A stretch of 24,127 nucleotides of DNA from UBA1858 sp039182865 (GTDB taxonomy: Bacteria > Pseudomonadota > Gammaproteobacteria > UBA4575), in the NCBI GenBank assembly GCA_039182865.1, contig JBCDBX010000018.1:1-24127 (forward strand). Reading direction: 5' to 3'. Within the stretch, counting starts at the first letter, position 1, and each line of letters opens with the position of its first letter. This document shows, piece after piece, positions 1-7,655 of this stretch. The notes under the pieces are model-generated. The model was not told the origin of the DNA. It did no database searches and saw only the letters and a program-made list of their open reading frames with translations. The position numbers were made by a program, and so were the translations under genes.

Positions 1-2
1 AA

Positions 3-641
3 GTGTTAGGTGTTGATCTTGATCAAGATTGGGATGAAATACGCACTCAAATCAGCAATGCACCTTTCACGCGCATGCCAGTTTATGAAGAGAATCTTGA
101 CAACATTATTGGCTTTGTTCATTTACGAAAAATTTTTCATCGTATCGTAGAAGATGAAATAACCTTAGACGAACTAAAACAAGAATTCCGCGAGCCTTAC
201 TTTATCCCTGAGGGCACAAGTTTAACGCGACAATTATTAAACTTTCAGCGTGAAAAAAGACGTATTGCGCTTGTGGTTGATGAGTACGGCGACATTCAAG
301 GTTTAGTAACACTTGAAGATTTGCTAGAAGAAATTGTTGGAGAATTTACTAATGACCCAGCGACTCTAAACGTCGATATTCATCCGCAAAAAGACGGAAG
401 CTATGTCGTTGATGGCAGCACACATGTGCGTGAAATCAATAAAGCCTTGCAATGGAATTTACATGTGAATGGACCGCGAACGATCAATGGATTAGTACTG
501 GAACATTTAGAAACCATCCCCGAGCCTGGAACAACTGTACTGATTGACGGACATCCCATCGAAATCGTACGCATGCTCAATAATTCAATCCGAACGGTGC
601 GTATACAGCCCCAAGTCTCAGTAGTACAAGCCCAACCATAA
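3..641 (+). CDS. HlyC/CorC (CNNM-type) CBS-domain protein, C-terminal part
   Basis: Partial gene cut by the left edge. The frame is open to base 1, so the GTG at base 3 (Val in a CBS domain) is not a real start. Visible are the end of one CBS motif (MPVYEENLDNIIGFVHLRKI), a second CBS motif (RRIALVVDEYGDIQGLVTLE, about residues 80-100) and a C-terminal CorC_HlyC transporter-associated domain (about 125-205, with DGSTHVREIN and TINGLVLEHL). Family members are inner-membrane proteins with an N-terminal DUF21 membrane domain linked to Mg2+/Co2+ efflux; that membrane part would lie upstream. The exact subfamily (YfjD-like with DUF21, or soluble CorC-like) cannot be settled without the N-terminus. 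It ends 35 bases before the RadA start and may be cotranscribed with it. Confidence 0.88.
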   Translation: MLGVDLDQDWDEIRTQISNAPFTRMPVYEENLDNIIGFVHLRKIFHRIVEDEITLDELKQEFREPYFIPEGTSLTRQLLNFQREKRRIALVVDEYGDIQGLVTLEDLLEEIVGEFTNDPATLNVDIHPQKDGSYVVDGSTHVREINKALQWNLHVNGPRTINGLVLEHLETIPEPGTTVLIDGHPIEIVRMLNNSIRTVRIQPQVSVVQAQP

Positions 642-676
642 TTGATTTTTCGCTCATCCCGTAACACACTCACGTG

Positions 677-2038
677 ATGAGTAAAGCGATCCAATACCAA
701 TGCAATGCTTGCGGCCATTCTTTTAGCAAGTGGAGTGGCCAGTGCCCCGAATGCCATGCATGGAACACCTTAGAAGAAGTGCGTGCTATTCAGGCAGGTG
801 GAAAAGTGCGTGCCATTTCTTCAAAAAAATCCAGTCAAGTGGTCCCGCTATCTGAAATCGATACCGTAGAAGAACCCAGAATACACACTGAAATGAGCGA
901 ACTTGATCGCGTATTGGGTGGTGGAATAGTAACAGGCTCTGTGGTGCTGCTCGGCGGCAGCCCAGGTATTGGTAAATCGACATTATTAATTCAAATGCTT
1001 GCAGCACTAGAGCAACGTAAAACTTTATACATCAGCGGAGAGGAATCGGCACAGCAGATTTCATTGCGCGCGGAAAGACTTAATCTAGATAAAGAAAATA
1101 TTCATTTATTAAGCAGCGTTTCTCTTGAAGAAATACTAGCAACACTGCAGACCACAAAACCTAAACTTGTGGTAGTTGACTCCATACAAACTCTGGCAAG
1201 CGAGCAATTAAATTCTGCCGCGGGTTCAGTCTCACAAGTAAGAGAATGCGCAGGCCAACTTGTTCAGTTTGCTAAAAATACAAACACCACATTATTTGTC
1301 GTGGGACATATCACAAAAGAAGGTACGCTAGCCGGGCCACGTGTTTTAGAACATATGGTCGATACTGTTTTATATTTTGAAGGTGACAGTAGTGATCGTT
1401 TTCGCTTACTACGTGCAACTAAAAACCGTTTTGGCGCAGTTAATGAGCTCGGTGTATTTGTGATGCAAGAAACGGGATTGAAAGGTGTAAAAAATCCTTC
1501 TGCATTATTTTTATCTCATCATCAAAGTCCCGCGGCTGGCAGTGTAATCATGGTGACTCGTGAAGGCACTCGTCCTCTTTTAGTCGAAATACAAGCATTA
1601 GTCGATGATAACCCATCTAATTCAACTCGCCGTTTAGCTCAAGGTATTGAACAAAATCGTTTATCAATGTTGCTTGCGGTGATGCACCGTCATAGCGGTA
1701 TATCGCTGCATAATGAAGATGTTTTTGTAAACGTCGTGGGCGGTGTGCGCATACAGGAACCCGCGGTTGATTTACCCATTTTGCTAGCCACCCTTTCAAG
1801 CTTTCGAGATTTCGTTTTGCCTCGAGAATTAATTGTATTTGGCGAAGTGGGTCTAGCGGGTGAAATTCGCCCTGTTCCGAATGGCCAGGAAAGATTACGC
1901 GAAGCTGCTAAACATGGTCTCAAACAAGCCATTATCCCTGCGGCTAATACTCCAAAAGATAAAATTGACGGCTTAGAAATTTTCCCAGTGTCACGATTAT
2001 CAGATGCGGTTGATCTTATTCTGAATAAGTACAAATAA
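677..2038 (+). CDS. radA: DNA repair protein RadA (Sms)
   Basis: RecA-related ATPase that helps process branched recombination intermediates. An N-terminal four-cysteine zinc finger (CNACG near residue 10, CPEC near 24) is followed by a RecA-type core with Walker A GGSPGIGKST (about 94-103), the RadA signature KNRFG (in RATKNRFGAV), and a C-terminal Lon-protease-like domain (GGVRIQEPAVDLPILLA; GEVGLAGEIRPV). Length of about 453 aa is normal for the family. The frame has GTG at 674 and ATG at 677 in tandem; I prefer ATG because the protein then begins MSKAIQYQC, as is usual. It forms a + strand run with the upstream CBS gene and fdhD downstream (50-base gap). No abnormality seen. Confidence 0.97.
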   Translation: MSKAIQYQCNACGHSFSKWSGQCPECHAWNTLEEVRAIQAGGKVRAISSKKSSQVVPLSEIDTVEEPRIHTEMSELDRVLGGGIVTGSVVLLGGSPGIGKSTLLIQMLAALEQRKTLYISGEESAQQISLRAERLNLDKENIHLLSSVSLEEILATLQTTKPKLVVVDSIQTLASEQLNSAAGSVSQVRECAGQLVQFAKNTNTTLFVVGHITKEGTLAGPRVLEHMVDTVLYFEGDSSDRFRLLRATKNRFGAVNELGVFVMQETGLKGVKNPSALFLSHHQSPAAGSVIMVTREGTRPLLVEIQALVDDNPSNSTRRLAQGIEQNRLSMLLAVMHRHSGISLHNEDVFVNVVGGVRIQEPAVDLPILLATLSSFRDFVLPRELIVFGEVGLAGEIRPVPNGQERLREAAKHGLKQAIIPAANTPKDKIDGLEIFPVSRLSDAVDLILNKYK

Positions 2039-2088
2039 AATCTTACTATTGTTTAGTAACTCTACTCAAAAAATAGCTAGTCATATAG

Positions 2089-2937
2089 ATGCCTAATAAC
2101 AAACCCAATCTTTCTAATGCAGGACTTGCACCGACTCACGCAGTCACAGCTTATGACCAGTTTGGCGACACTCGTGACGTAAGAGTATCGGGCGAATCTC
2201 CATTAACACTTAAAGTGGATAATCGTGAAGTTGTTACCTTGATGACGCTAGGTACACACCCTGAACTACTTTCACTTGGCTATTTGCGCAATCAACGTCT
2301 AATAGACAGCATTGATGAAATTCAATCTGTTGAAGTCGATTGGGAAAATGAATCTGCACAAGTGATCACAAGAAGTGGTGAGGGCATTAGCGACTGGCAA
2401 GAGAAGTTAAGTAATCGCACAGTCACTACTGGTTGCGGACAAGGCACGATATTTAGCTGCACACTCGATAAACTTTACGATCAAAAATTACCGCAAGTGC
2501 AAGTTAAGCAATCATTATTATATGAACTGCTTGCTGCGATTACTCAATACAACGAAATTTATAAACAAGCCGGTGCGGTGCATGGTTGTGCATTATGTAA
2601 AGGCAAAGACATATTAACTTTTGTCGAAGATGTAGGTCGGCATAATGCTGCCGATGCCATTTCCGGCAAGATGTGGTTAGATGAAATCTCAGGTAATGAC
2701 AAAATCTTCTATACCACGGGCAGACTAACCTCTGAAATAGTAATGAAAGTCACCCACATGGGTATACCTATTCTGTTATCGCGCTCGGGTGTTACACATA
2801 TGGGATTAGATCTTGCGAAAGACTTAGGCGTGACTATGATTGCACGCGCCAAAGGAAAAGCATTTTTGGTGTATAACGGCCACGAAAATATTATTTATGA
2901 TCAAACCCCGAAAAAGCCGCCACAAAGAAAAAACTAG
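2089..2937 (+). CDS. fdhD: Formate dehydrogenase accessory sulfurtransferase FdhD family
   Basis: FdhD proteins transfer sulfur from IscS to the molybdenum cofactor of formate dehydrogenases. Seen here: the conserved block FVEDVGRHNAADAISG (about 178-193), the FYTTGRLTSEIVMK segment, and a C-terminal TMIARAKGKAFLVYNG. Length 282 aa is usual. Odd: the canonical CGxCG sulfur-carrying motif is represented by CGQG (Cys116, no second Cys three residues on); another pair, CALC (Cys167/Cys170), sits just after His165. This could be a subfamily trait. A role in formate oxidation would fit the methylotrophic gene content. ATG start in the trailer of radA; no clear ribosome binding site. No formate dehydrogenase gene lies in the window. 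Confidence 0.92.
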   Translation: MPNNKPNLSNAGLAPTHAVTAYDQFGDTRDVRVSGESPLTLKVDNREVVTLMTLGTHPELLSLGYLRNQRLIDSIDEIQSVEVDWENESAQVITRSGEGISDWQEKLSNRTVTTGCGQGTIFSCTLDKLYDQKLPQVQVKQSLLYELLAAITQYNEIYKQAGAVHGCALCKGKDILTFVEDVGRHNAADAISGKMWLDEISGNDKIFYTTGRLTSEIVMKVTHMGIPILLSRSGVTHMGLDLAKDLGVTMIARAKGKAFLVYNGHENIIYDQTPKKPPQRKN

Positions 2938-2990
2938 CAGCAAAATATATTGTCCATAAAGCTACTCTAATTAATGTGATTACACCCTTT

Positions 2991-2996
2991 TATAAT
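2991..2996 (+). promoter_or_regulatory. Candidate -10 box upstream of ilvD
   Basis: A perfect TATAAT lies in the 112-base gap between fdhD and ilvD, 53 bases ahead of the ilvD ATG. The sequence 15-18 bases upstream (around TAATTA at 2968) is a poor -35 match, so the promoter is only tentative. The region is AT-rich, which raises the chance of an accidental match. Confidence 0.3.
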
Positions 2997-3049
2997 TATT
3001 CACCCTAGCGTTATAGTTAGGTATAGATACATTTAACCCAAATTAACTC

Positions 3050-4726
3050 ATGACTAAAAAACTAAGACCACACTCTTCCATTGTTGTTGACGGCACTGAG
3101 CGCGCACCCAGCCGCGCGATGTTACGTGCTGTTGGATTCAAAGATCAGGATTTCAAAAAACCACAGGTAGGTATCGCTTCGACTTGGAGCATGGTAACGC
3201 CATGCAACATGCACATTAATAAGCTTGCCGAAAAAGCCTCTGCAGGCGCTGATAGTGCCGGAGGTAAAGGCGTGATTTTCAATACGATTACGATTTCAGA
3301 TGGAATCTCGATGGGATCAGAAGGTATGAAGTATTCATTAGTGTCACGCGAAGTGATTGCTGATTCCATTGAAACAGTCATGGGTTGCCAAGGCTTTGAT
3401 GGCGTTGTGGCTATTGGTGGTTGCGATAAAAATATGCCAGGTTGCATGATGGCATTAGCGCGTTTAAATAGACCTGCTGTTTTTGTTTACGGTGGCACTA
3501 TCATGCCGGGCAATTATAAAGGCACAAAAGTGGACGTTGTCTCAGTATTTGAAGCCGTCGGCCAACATGCTAAGCGCCAACTCAGCAACAAAGATCTAAA
3601 AGAAGTTGAATCAACTGCGATTCCAGGTCCAGGTTCATGCGGCGGTATGTATACCGCAAATACCATGGCTTCTGCGATTGAAGCATTAGGCATGAGTTTG
3701 CCTGGCAGCTCAGCTCAAGCGGCTATCTCAAAATCAAAAGAATCTGATAGCCGTAATGCGGGCAAAGCGGTCATCGAGTTACTGAAGAAAAATATTCTTC
3801 CTAAAGATATCATGAGCCGTAAAGCTTTTTTAAACGCGATTACTGTCATCACGGCTTTAGGCGGTTCGACCAATGCAGTTCTACACATGCTTGCGATGGC
3901 AAAAGAAATGAATGTGAAGTTATCGATTGATGACTTTACGCGTGTCGGCAAAAAAGTTCCGGTACTTGCAGATTTACGTCCTAGCGGCAAACACATGATG
4001 TCAGAGTTGATTGATATCGGCGGCATCCAACCTTTAATGAAAATGTTACTAGAGAAAGGATTACTTTACGGCGAGTGCATGACGGTCACTGGCAAGACAC
4101 TTGCGCAAAACTTAAAGAATGTAAAACCTTATCCTAAGCGCCAACGTATTATTCGTTCTTTTGAAGATCCCATCAAAAAAGATGGCCATTTGGTGATTCT
4201 TTATGGAAACCTTGCTCCTGAGGGTGCTGTTGCCAAAATTTCAGGCAAAGAAGGTTTATCTTTTACCGGCAAAGCAAAAGTGTTTGCTTCTGAAGAAGCT
4301 GCATTAAAGAAAATCCTCGACGGTGGCATCAAAAAGGGTGACGTGATTGTGATTCGCTATGAAGGTCCTGTGGGGGGACCGGGTATGCGCGAAATGTTAT
4401 CGCCTACTTCGGCCATTATGGGTAAAGGTCTCGGCAAAGACGTAGCCTTGATAACGGATGGTCGTTTCTCCGGCGGCAGCCATGGATTCGTGGTCGGGCA
4501 CATCACACCCGAAGCCGCGGTTGGTGGACCATTGGCTTTAGTTAAAAATGGAGACCAGATAACGATCGATGCTGAAAAGCGAGAGATGACCCTGCAAGTC
4601 TCCAAATCAGAAATCAGTAAACGTAAGCGAGCTTGGAAAGCCCCTAAGCCAAGATATACCCGCGGCGTTCTTGCCAAGTACGCAAAGCAGGTGAGCTCCG
4701 CATCAACTGGCGCCGTTACCGACTAA
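3050..4726 (+). CDS. ilvD: Dihydroxy-acid dehydratase
   Basis: Catalyses dehydration of 2,3-dihydroxy-isovalerate and 2,3-dihydroxy-3-methylvalerate to the 2-oxo acids, the third common step of branched-chain amino acid synthesis, and supplies the pantothenate precursor. Family motifs are intact: Cys52 in VTPCNMH, Cys125 in GGCDKNMPGC, Cys197 in GPGSCGGMYTANTM, and SDGISMG. The spacing of the three cysteines and the 558-aa length fit the [2Fe-2S]-type DHAD rather than the oxygen-labile [4Fe-4S] type of about 615 aa found in E. coli. The C-terminal domain has GPVGGPGMREML and DGRFSGGSHGFVVGHI. It stands alone, with no ilvB/C/E neighbours, between fdhD and the C1 block. ATG start; the residues match the usual family N-terminus. 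Confidence 0.97.
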   Translation: MTKKLRPHSSIVVDGTERAPSRAMLRAVGFKDQDFKKPQVGIASTWSMVTPCNMHINKLAEKASAGADSAGGKGVIFNTITISDGISMGSEGMKYSLVSREVIADSIETVMGCQGFDGVVAIGGCDKNMPGCMMALARLNRPAVFVYGGTIMPGNYKGTKVDVVSVFEAVGQHAKRQLSNKDLKEVESTAIPGPGSCGGMYTANTMASAIEALGMSLPGSSAQAAISKSKESDSRNAGKAVIELLKKNILPKDIMSRKAFLNAITVITALGGSTNAVLHMLAMAKEMNVKLSIDDFTRVGKKVPVLADLRPSGKHMMSELIDIGGIQPLMKMLLEKGLLYGECMTVTGKTLAQNLKNVKPYPKRQRIIRSFEDPIKKDGHLVILYGNLAPEGAVAKISGKEGLSFTGKAKVFASEEAALKKILDGGIKKGDVIVIRYEGPVGGPGMREMLSPTSAIMGKGLGKDVALITDGRFSGGSHGFVVGHITPEAAVGGPLALVKNGDQITIDAEKREMTLQVSKSEISKRKRAWKAPKPRYTRGVLAKYAKQVSSASTGAVTD

Positions 4727-4748
4727 TAGATCGATTTAGCCTCTATCA

Positions 4749-4778
4749 AATTCAGGGATCGTTGAAGGTTCCTGAATT
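4749..4778 (+). terminator. Hairpin after ilvD, weak terminator candidate
   Basis: AATTCAGGGA (4749-4758) can pair with TTCCTGAATT (4769-4778), a 10-bp stem with one G.U pair and a 10-base loop. It begins 22 bases after the ilvD stop. No T-tract follows, so intrinsic termination is uncertain. Confidence 0.35.
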
Positions 4779-4813
4779 GGTCAATATCCTCTCAAAATAC
4801 CCCTCAAAACAGA

Positions 4814-4842
4814 TTGGCAGTGACGGCGTAATAGTTTAGGAT
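4814..4842 (+). promoter_or_regulatory. Candidate sigma-70 promoter for the cyclo-ligase/ftr pair
   Basis: TTGGCA (4814-4819) is separated by 17 bases from TAGGAT (4837-4842), ending 48 bases before the ATG at 4891. The -35 box matches the consensus at 5 of 6 positions, the -10 box at 4 of 6. An alternative pair, TTGAAG with TATCCT and 17-base spacing, starts near 4762. Both rest on consensus matching only. Confidence 0.35.
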
Positions 4843-4890
4843 TTAGCCCCTTTTTTACCCCAAGATAAATATCAAGTAAGGAGCAGTTGA

Positions 4891-5523
4891 ATGTCACTGA
4901 CACCAGAAGAATTAGAAGCGATCATGGAACGCAAGAACAAGATGCGTCGCGAAGCTTACGACCGCCGAAATGCACAAGAAAACAAAGACGAAGTTAGTGC
5001 CAAAGCTGTAAAGCGTTTTATGGAACTCCCTGAGTATCAAAATGCACATTGCATTATGTGGTACATCGATTGTCGTTCTGAAACACGTACCAAGCCGGAG
5101 TTACTTGAAGAAGTGTCTAAAGGCGAAAAGAAAATTATCGTTCCTTACTGCACAGAAGATGAAAATGGTGAAAATAAGCTTGGCTTGTGGTGGATGGAAA
5201 GCCTAGAAGAAATGGTCGTCGGTAAGTGGAACATCCTTGAGCCGCCTAAAGAAATGTGGGGTAATTCAGAAAAAGAAGTTGAAGCAGAAGACTTGGATCT
5301 TGTGATGGTCCCTGGTGTTGGCTTTGACCGTAATGGTGGTCGTATGGGTAATGGTCAAGGTTACTATGATCGTCTTTTAGAAAGAGTTCGCCCTGAATCT
5401 CCATTGATAGCGCTATGTTACGAATCACAGTTATTCGATAACGTGTTAGTTGCGCCTCACGATGTTTATATGGACAAAGTGGTCACTGAAGACGCTGTTT
5501 ACGAAGGTAAAGGAAGAGACTAA
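4891..5523 (+). CDS. 5-formyltetrahydrofolate cyclo-ligase family (MTHFS)
   Basis: The family converts 5-formyl-THF plus ATP to 5,10-methenyl-THF. Seen: the N-terminal KxxxR element (Lys15, Arg19), the core LDLVMVPGVGFDRNG (about 135-149) and the substrate/ATP loop RMGNGQGYYDRLL (151-163), matching the family pattern R(L/I/M)GxGxGYYD. The Gly-x-Gly-x-Gly form is closer to eukaryotic-type enzymes than to the common bacterial LGYGGGYYD form. Length 210 aa is normal. A good ribosome binding site (AAGGAG at 4878-4883) precedes the ATG. The stop TAA overlaps the ATG of the next gene (TAATG), so it is surely translated with the formyltransferase. That partner suggests a role in C1 flux; whether its pterin is folate or methanopterin cannot be read from the sequence. 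Confidence 0.88.
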   Translation: MSLTPEELEAIMERKNKMRREAYDRRNAQENKDEVSAKAVKRFMELPEYQNAHCIMWYIDCRSETRTKPELLEEVSKGEKKIIVPYCTEDENGENKLGLWWMESLEEMVVGKWNILEPPKEMWGNSEKEVEAEDLDLVMVPGVGFDRNGGRMGNGQGYYDRLLERVRPESPLIALCYESQLFDNVLVAPHDVYMDKVVTEDAVYEGKGRD

Positions 5524-6443
5524 TGACTGCTATTATCGATGATACTTATGCAGAAGCGTTTAGAAGTTTCTACACTGAGTTTCTAATTACTGCAAAAGAC
5601 CTTAAGTGGGTTGAACACGCGGTTAATGCGGCAACGGGTAACGCATCAAGCTCTATCCTTTGTGATTGTGAAGCAGGTCTTGATCGTTATGTAGGTCCAG
5701 GTGCAGACGAAAGTTTTCAAACACCGGATGGTCGCCCAGGTGCATTAGTGCAACTTCATGTACCTCGTTTTCGCAAAGATCGGGTTGAGGCATTAGAACG
5801 TTCCGCGCTAGTTCGAATTAGCCAAAACGTCATGACTTGTCCAACGGCATCATGCTTTAACATGATCGACTCTGAACAGTATTATCATATGGGTCGAAAA
5901 GTGGCTTACTTCGGTAACGGCTACCAAAAACGTATTGAGCGTTACGGTCGTAAAATGTGGTGGATACCAATTCTAGGTGGCGAATTCGTTCTTGATCGTC
6001 GTTTAGGTCAAGCAGATGGTTTAATGGGTGGCAATCTCTGGTTCTTCGGTAAAGATGTCGATTCAGCACTTGAAGCCGCTGAAAAAGGCTGCGAAGCCAT
6101 CTCACCTGTTGACGGGGTAATTACCACCTTTCCAGGCGGCATAGCAGGCAGTGGTTCCAAAGCGGGGAGTGACTATGACTTTACTATCGCGAGTACTTAT
6201 GAAAAGTTTTGCCCATTGTTACAAGATGACCCAACCGTAGAACACGGCTTACCTGAAGGCGTGAACTCCGTGATGGAAATCATCATGAACGGACGCGACA
6301 TGGATTGCATCGTCGAAGCCACTCAAGCTGCAATTCAAGCATCCAAAGAAACAGAAGGTTTAATAATGATTTCTGCCGGTAATTATAATGGCCGATTAGG
6401 TAAAAGCTTCATCTACTTGGATCCAAGTAAACAGCCTAAGTAA
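5523..6443 (+). CDS. fhcD: Formylmethanofuran:tetrahydromethanopterin formyltransferase (Ftr/FhcD)
   Basis: Transfers formyl between tetrahydromethanopterin and methanofuran. In methylotrophic bacteria the homologue is a subunit of the formyltransferase/hydrolase (Fhc) complex that releases formate in H4MPT-linked formaldehyde oxidation. Family features recalled from archaeal Ftr: N-terminal DDTYAEAFRSFYTEFLITA, SSILCDCEAGLDRYV, TPDGRPG, QNVMTCPTASCFN, FPGGIAGSGSKAGSDYDF, STYEKFCP and C-terminal MISAGNYNGRLGKSFIYL. Length 306 aa is typical. It is cytoplasmic. Start ATG overlaps the stop of the cyclo-ligase gene by one base. Odd: genes for FhcA, FhcB and FhcC, which usually sit next to fhcD, are absent here. 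The family call is secure; the symbol assumes a bacterial Fhc role. Confidence 0.93.
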   Translation: MTAIIDDTYAEAFRSFYTEFLITAKDLKWVEHAVNAATGNASSSILCDCEAGLDRYVGPGADESFQTPDGRPGALVQLHVPRFRKDRVEALERSALVRISQNVMTCPTASCFNMIDSEQYYHMGRKVAYFGNGYQKRIERYGRKMWWIPILGGEFVLDRRLGQADGLMGGNLWFFGKDVDSALEAAEKGCEAISPVDGVITTFPGGIAGSGSKAGSDYDFTIASTYEKFCPLLQDDPTVEHGLPEGVNSVMEIIMNGRDMDCIVEATQAAIQASKETEGLIMISAGNYNGRLGKSFIYLDPSKQPK

Positions 6444-6451
6444 AATATGTT

Positions 6452-6471
6452 ATCCCCGTGCAAGCGGGGAT
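6452..6471 (+). terminator. Hairpin after the formyltransferase gene
   Basis: ATCCCCG (6452-6458) and CGGGGAT (6465-6471) form a perfect 7-bp GC-rich stem with a six-base loop, starting 8 bases after the stop. No T-run follows, so it may be a transcript-end stabiliser rather than a full intrinsic terminator. Confidence 0.5.
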
Positions 6472-6548
6472 CATTCTAGCAAGTGAGTTTTACTCACAAA
6501 AAAATTATAATCTAGTGATCCTTTAAAAACTCAACTGAGCTAATTACC

Positions 6549-7403
6549 TTGATCATTGATGGAAAAAAAGTTGCCACTGACATACGCAACCGTATCAAAG
6601 TCAACCTCGAAAAATCTCCTCAAGTAAAAATCACCCTCGCAACTGTATTAGTCGGAACAAACCCTGCAAGCCAATTATATATTGGCATGAAACATCGCGA
6701 AGCGAATGCCGCAGGGATTCATTCCAAACATGTTGAACTGGACGAAAACATTACACAGGAAGAATTAGAGGCTCACGTTTCCACCTTAGCAAAAGATGAT
6801 TCTGTGCATGGCATTTTGGTTCAATTACCTCTCCCTGCTCATCTTAAAAAAGAAAGTATGTTGGCAAAGATTCCACCAGAAAAAGATGTAGATGGCCTAA
6901 CGGACATTAATATGGGCCGCTTACTGCAAGGTAAAAAACAATTAGTCCCTTGCACTCCTCTAGGCGTGATTCGATTAATCGAAGCCTATGACATTCAAAC
7001 CAGTGGCAAAAAAGCTGTCGTGGTGGGGCGCTCTGCTTTAGTGGGTTTACCCCAAGTTTTGTTATTGAGTGAAAAAGGTATTGATGCGACGGTGACACTG
7101 GCGCATTCAAGAACCAAAGATATGGCCGAAGTATGTAAAGGTGCCGATATCTTAGTCTGTGCGGCTGGATCGCCGGCCATGATCACTGCAGATTTTATTA
7201 AACCTGGTGCCATGGTGTTTGATGTTGGCGTTAGTCGTGTTGACGGCAAAATTCAAGGTGATGTTGATTTTGATACGGTGCGTAATATTGCTGGCGGTGT
7301 GACGCCGATGCCTGGGGGCACAGGCCCCATGACGGTTGCTTGCTTGCTTGAAAATACACTTCAAGCAGCAAGGCTACAAAACGTATTATCCCTTTCTATC
7401 TAG
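6549..7403 (+). CDS. folD: Bifunctional methylene-THF dehydrogenase / methenyl-THF cyclohydrolase
   Basis: Interconverts 5,10-methylene-THF and 10-formyl-THF through methenyl-THF. Motifs: catalytic Lys48 in YIGMK, GILVQLPLPAHL, PPEKDVDGLTDINMG, PCTPLGVI, Rossmann-type VVVGRSALVGLPQVLLL and the C-terminal GGVTPMPGGTGPMTVACLLE. Length 284 aa is normal. The best start is TTG at 6549, because it gives the usual M-I-I-D-G-K N-terminus and no in-frame ATG exists between it and the stop at 6516; no good ribosome binding site is visible, so expression may be weak or the start atypical. It sits just ahead of the serine-cycle genes and may supply the methenyl-THF cyclohydrolase step that FchA provides in Methylobacterium, since no fchA is seen here. 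Confidence 0.95.
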   Translation: MIIDGKKVATDIRNRIKVNLEKSPQVKITLATVLVGTNPASQLYIGMKHREANAAGIHSKHVELDENITQEELEAHVSTLAKDDSVHGILVQLPLPAHLKKESMLAKIPPEKDVDGLTDINMGRLLQGKKQLVPCTPLGVIRLIEAYDIQTSGKKAVVVGRSALVGLPQVLLLSEKGIDATVTLAHSRTKDMAEVCKGADILVCAAGSPAMITADFIKPGAMVFDVGVSRVDGKIQGDVDFDTVRNIAGGVTPMPGGTGPMTVACLLENTLQAARLQNVLSLSI

Positions 7404-7586
7404 ATATAAAACAACGTTTTTACTTCGATTATCCAGGCTTGAGCCACTATGCCCGGTTGTGGCATTATTGCCAGCTTTTCGAGCACTGTTGAAAGACTAG
7501 GCTATTTTTTTCAAATGCGCTCTTGATGGTACCTTCGCTTAATATTACTTGAAGCGCCTATCTAACTAAAAAATTATTAACGTTGC

Positions 7587-7615
7587 CTTCGAACTATATG
7601 TCTTAAGGCTTCGAA
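7587..7615 (+). repeat. Direct repeat CTTCGAA upstream of the aminotransferase gene
   Basis: CTTCGAA occurs at 7587-7593 and 7609-7615, start-to-start 22 bases (about two helical turns), 41 bases before the ATG at 7656. Each copy contains the palindrome TTCGAA. The rest of the 252-base gap 7404-7655 shows only a short hairpin (ATGCC 7449-7453 with GGCAT 7461-7465) that might end the folD transcript, and no convincing promoter. The repeat could be an operator, but that is a guess. Confidence 0.3.
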
Positions 7616-7655
7616 TTTTATTTACTTAATCACTTTATAAAAGGTACATCTTATT

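Noticed and set aside
401..757. Open frame of 118 codons on the minus strand across the CBS gene end and radA start
   Set aside because: It runs antisense to two well-supported genes, matches no family I know, and mirrors their codon pattern.
4814..4832. Possible sigma-54 promoter (TGGCAG followed by GC)
   Set aside because: The spacing between the GG and GC elements is 8 bases rather than the required 10.
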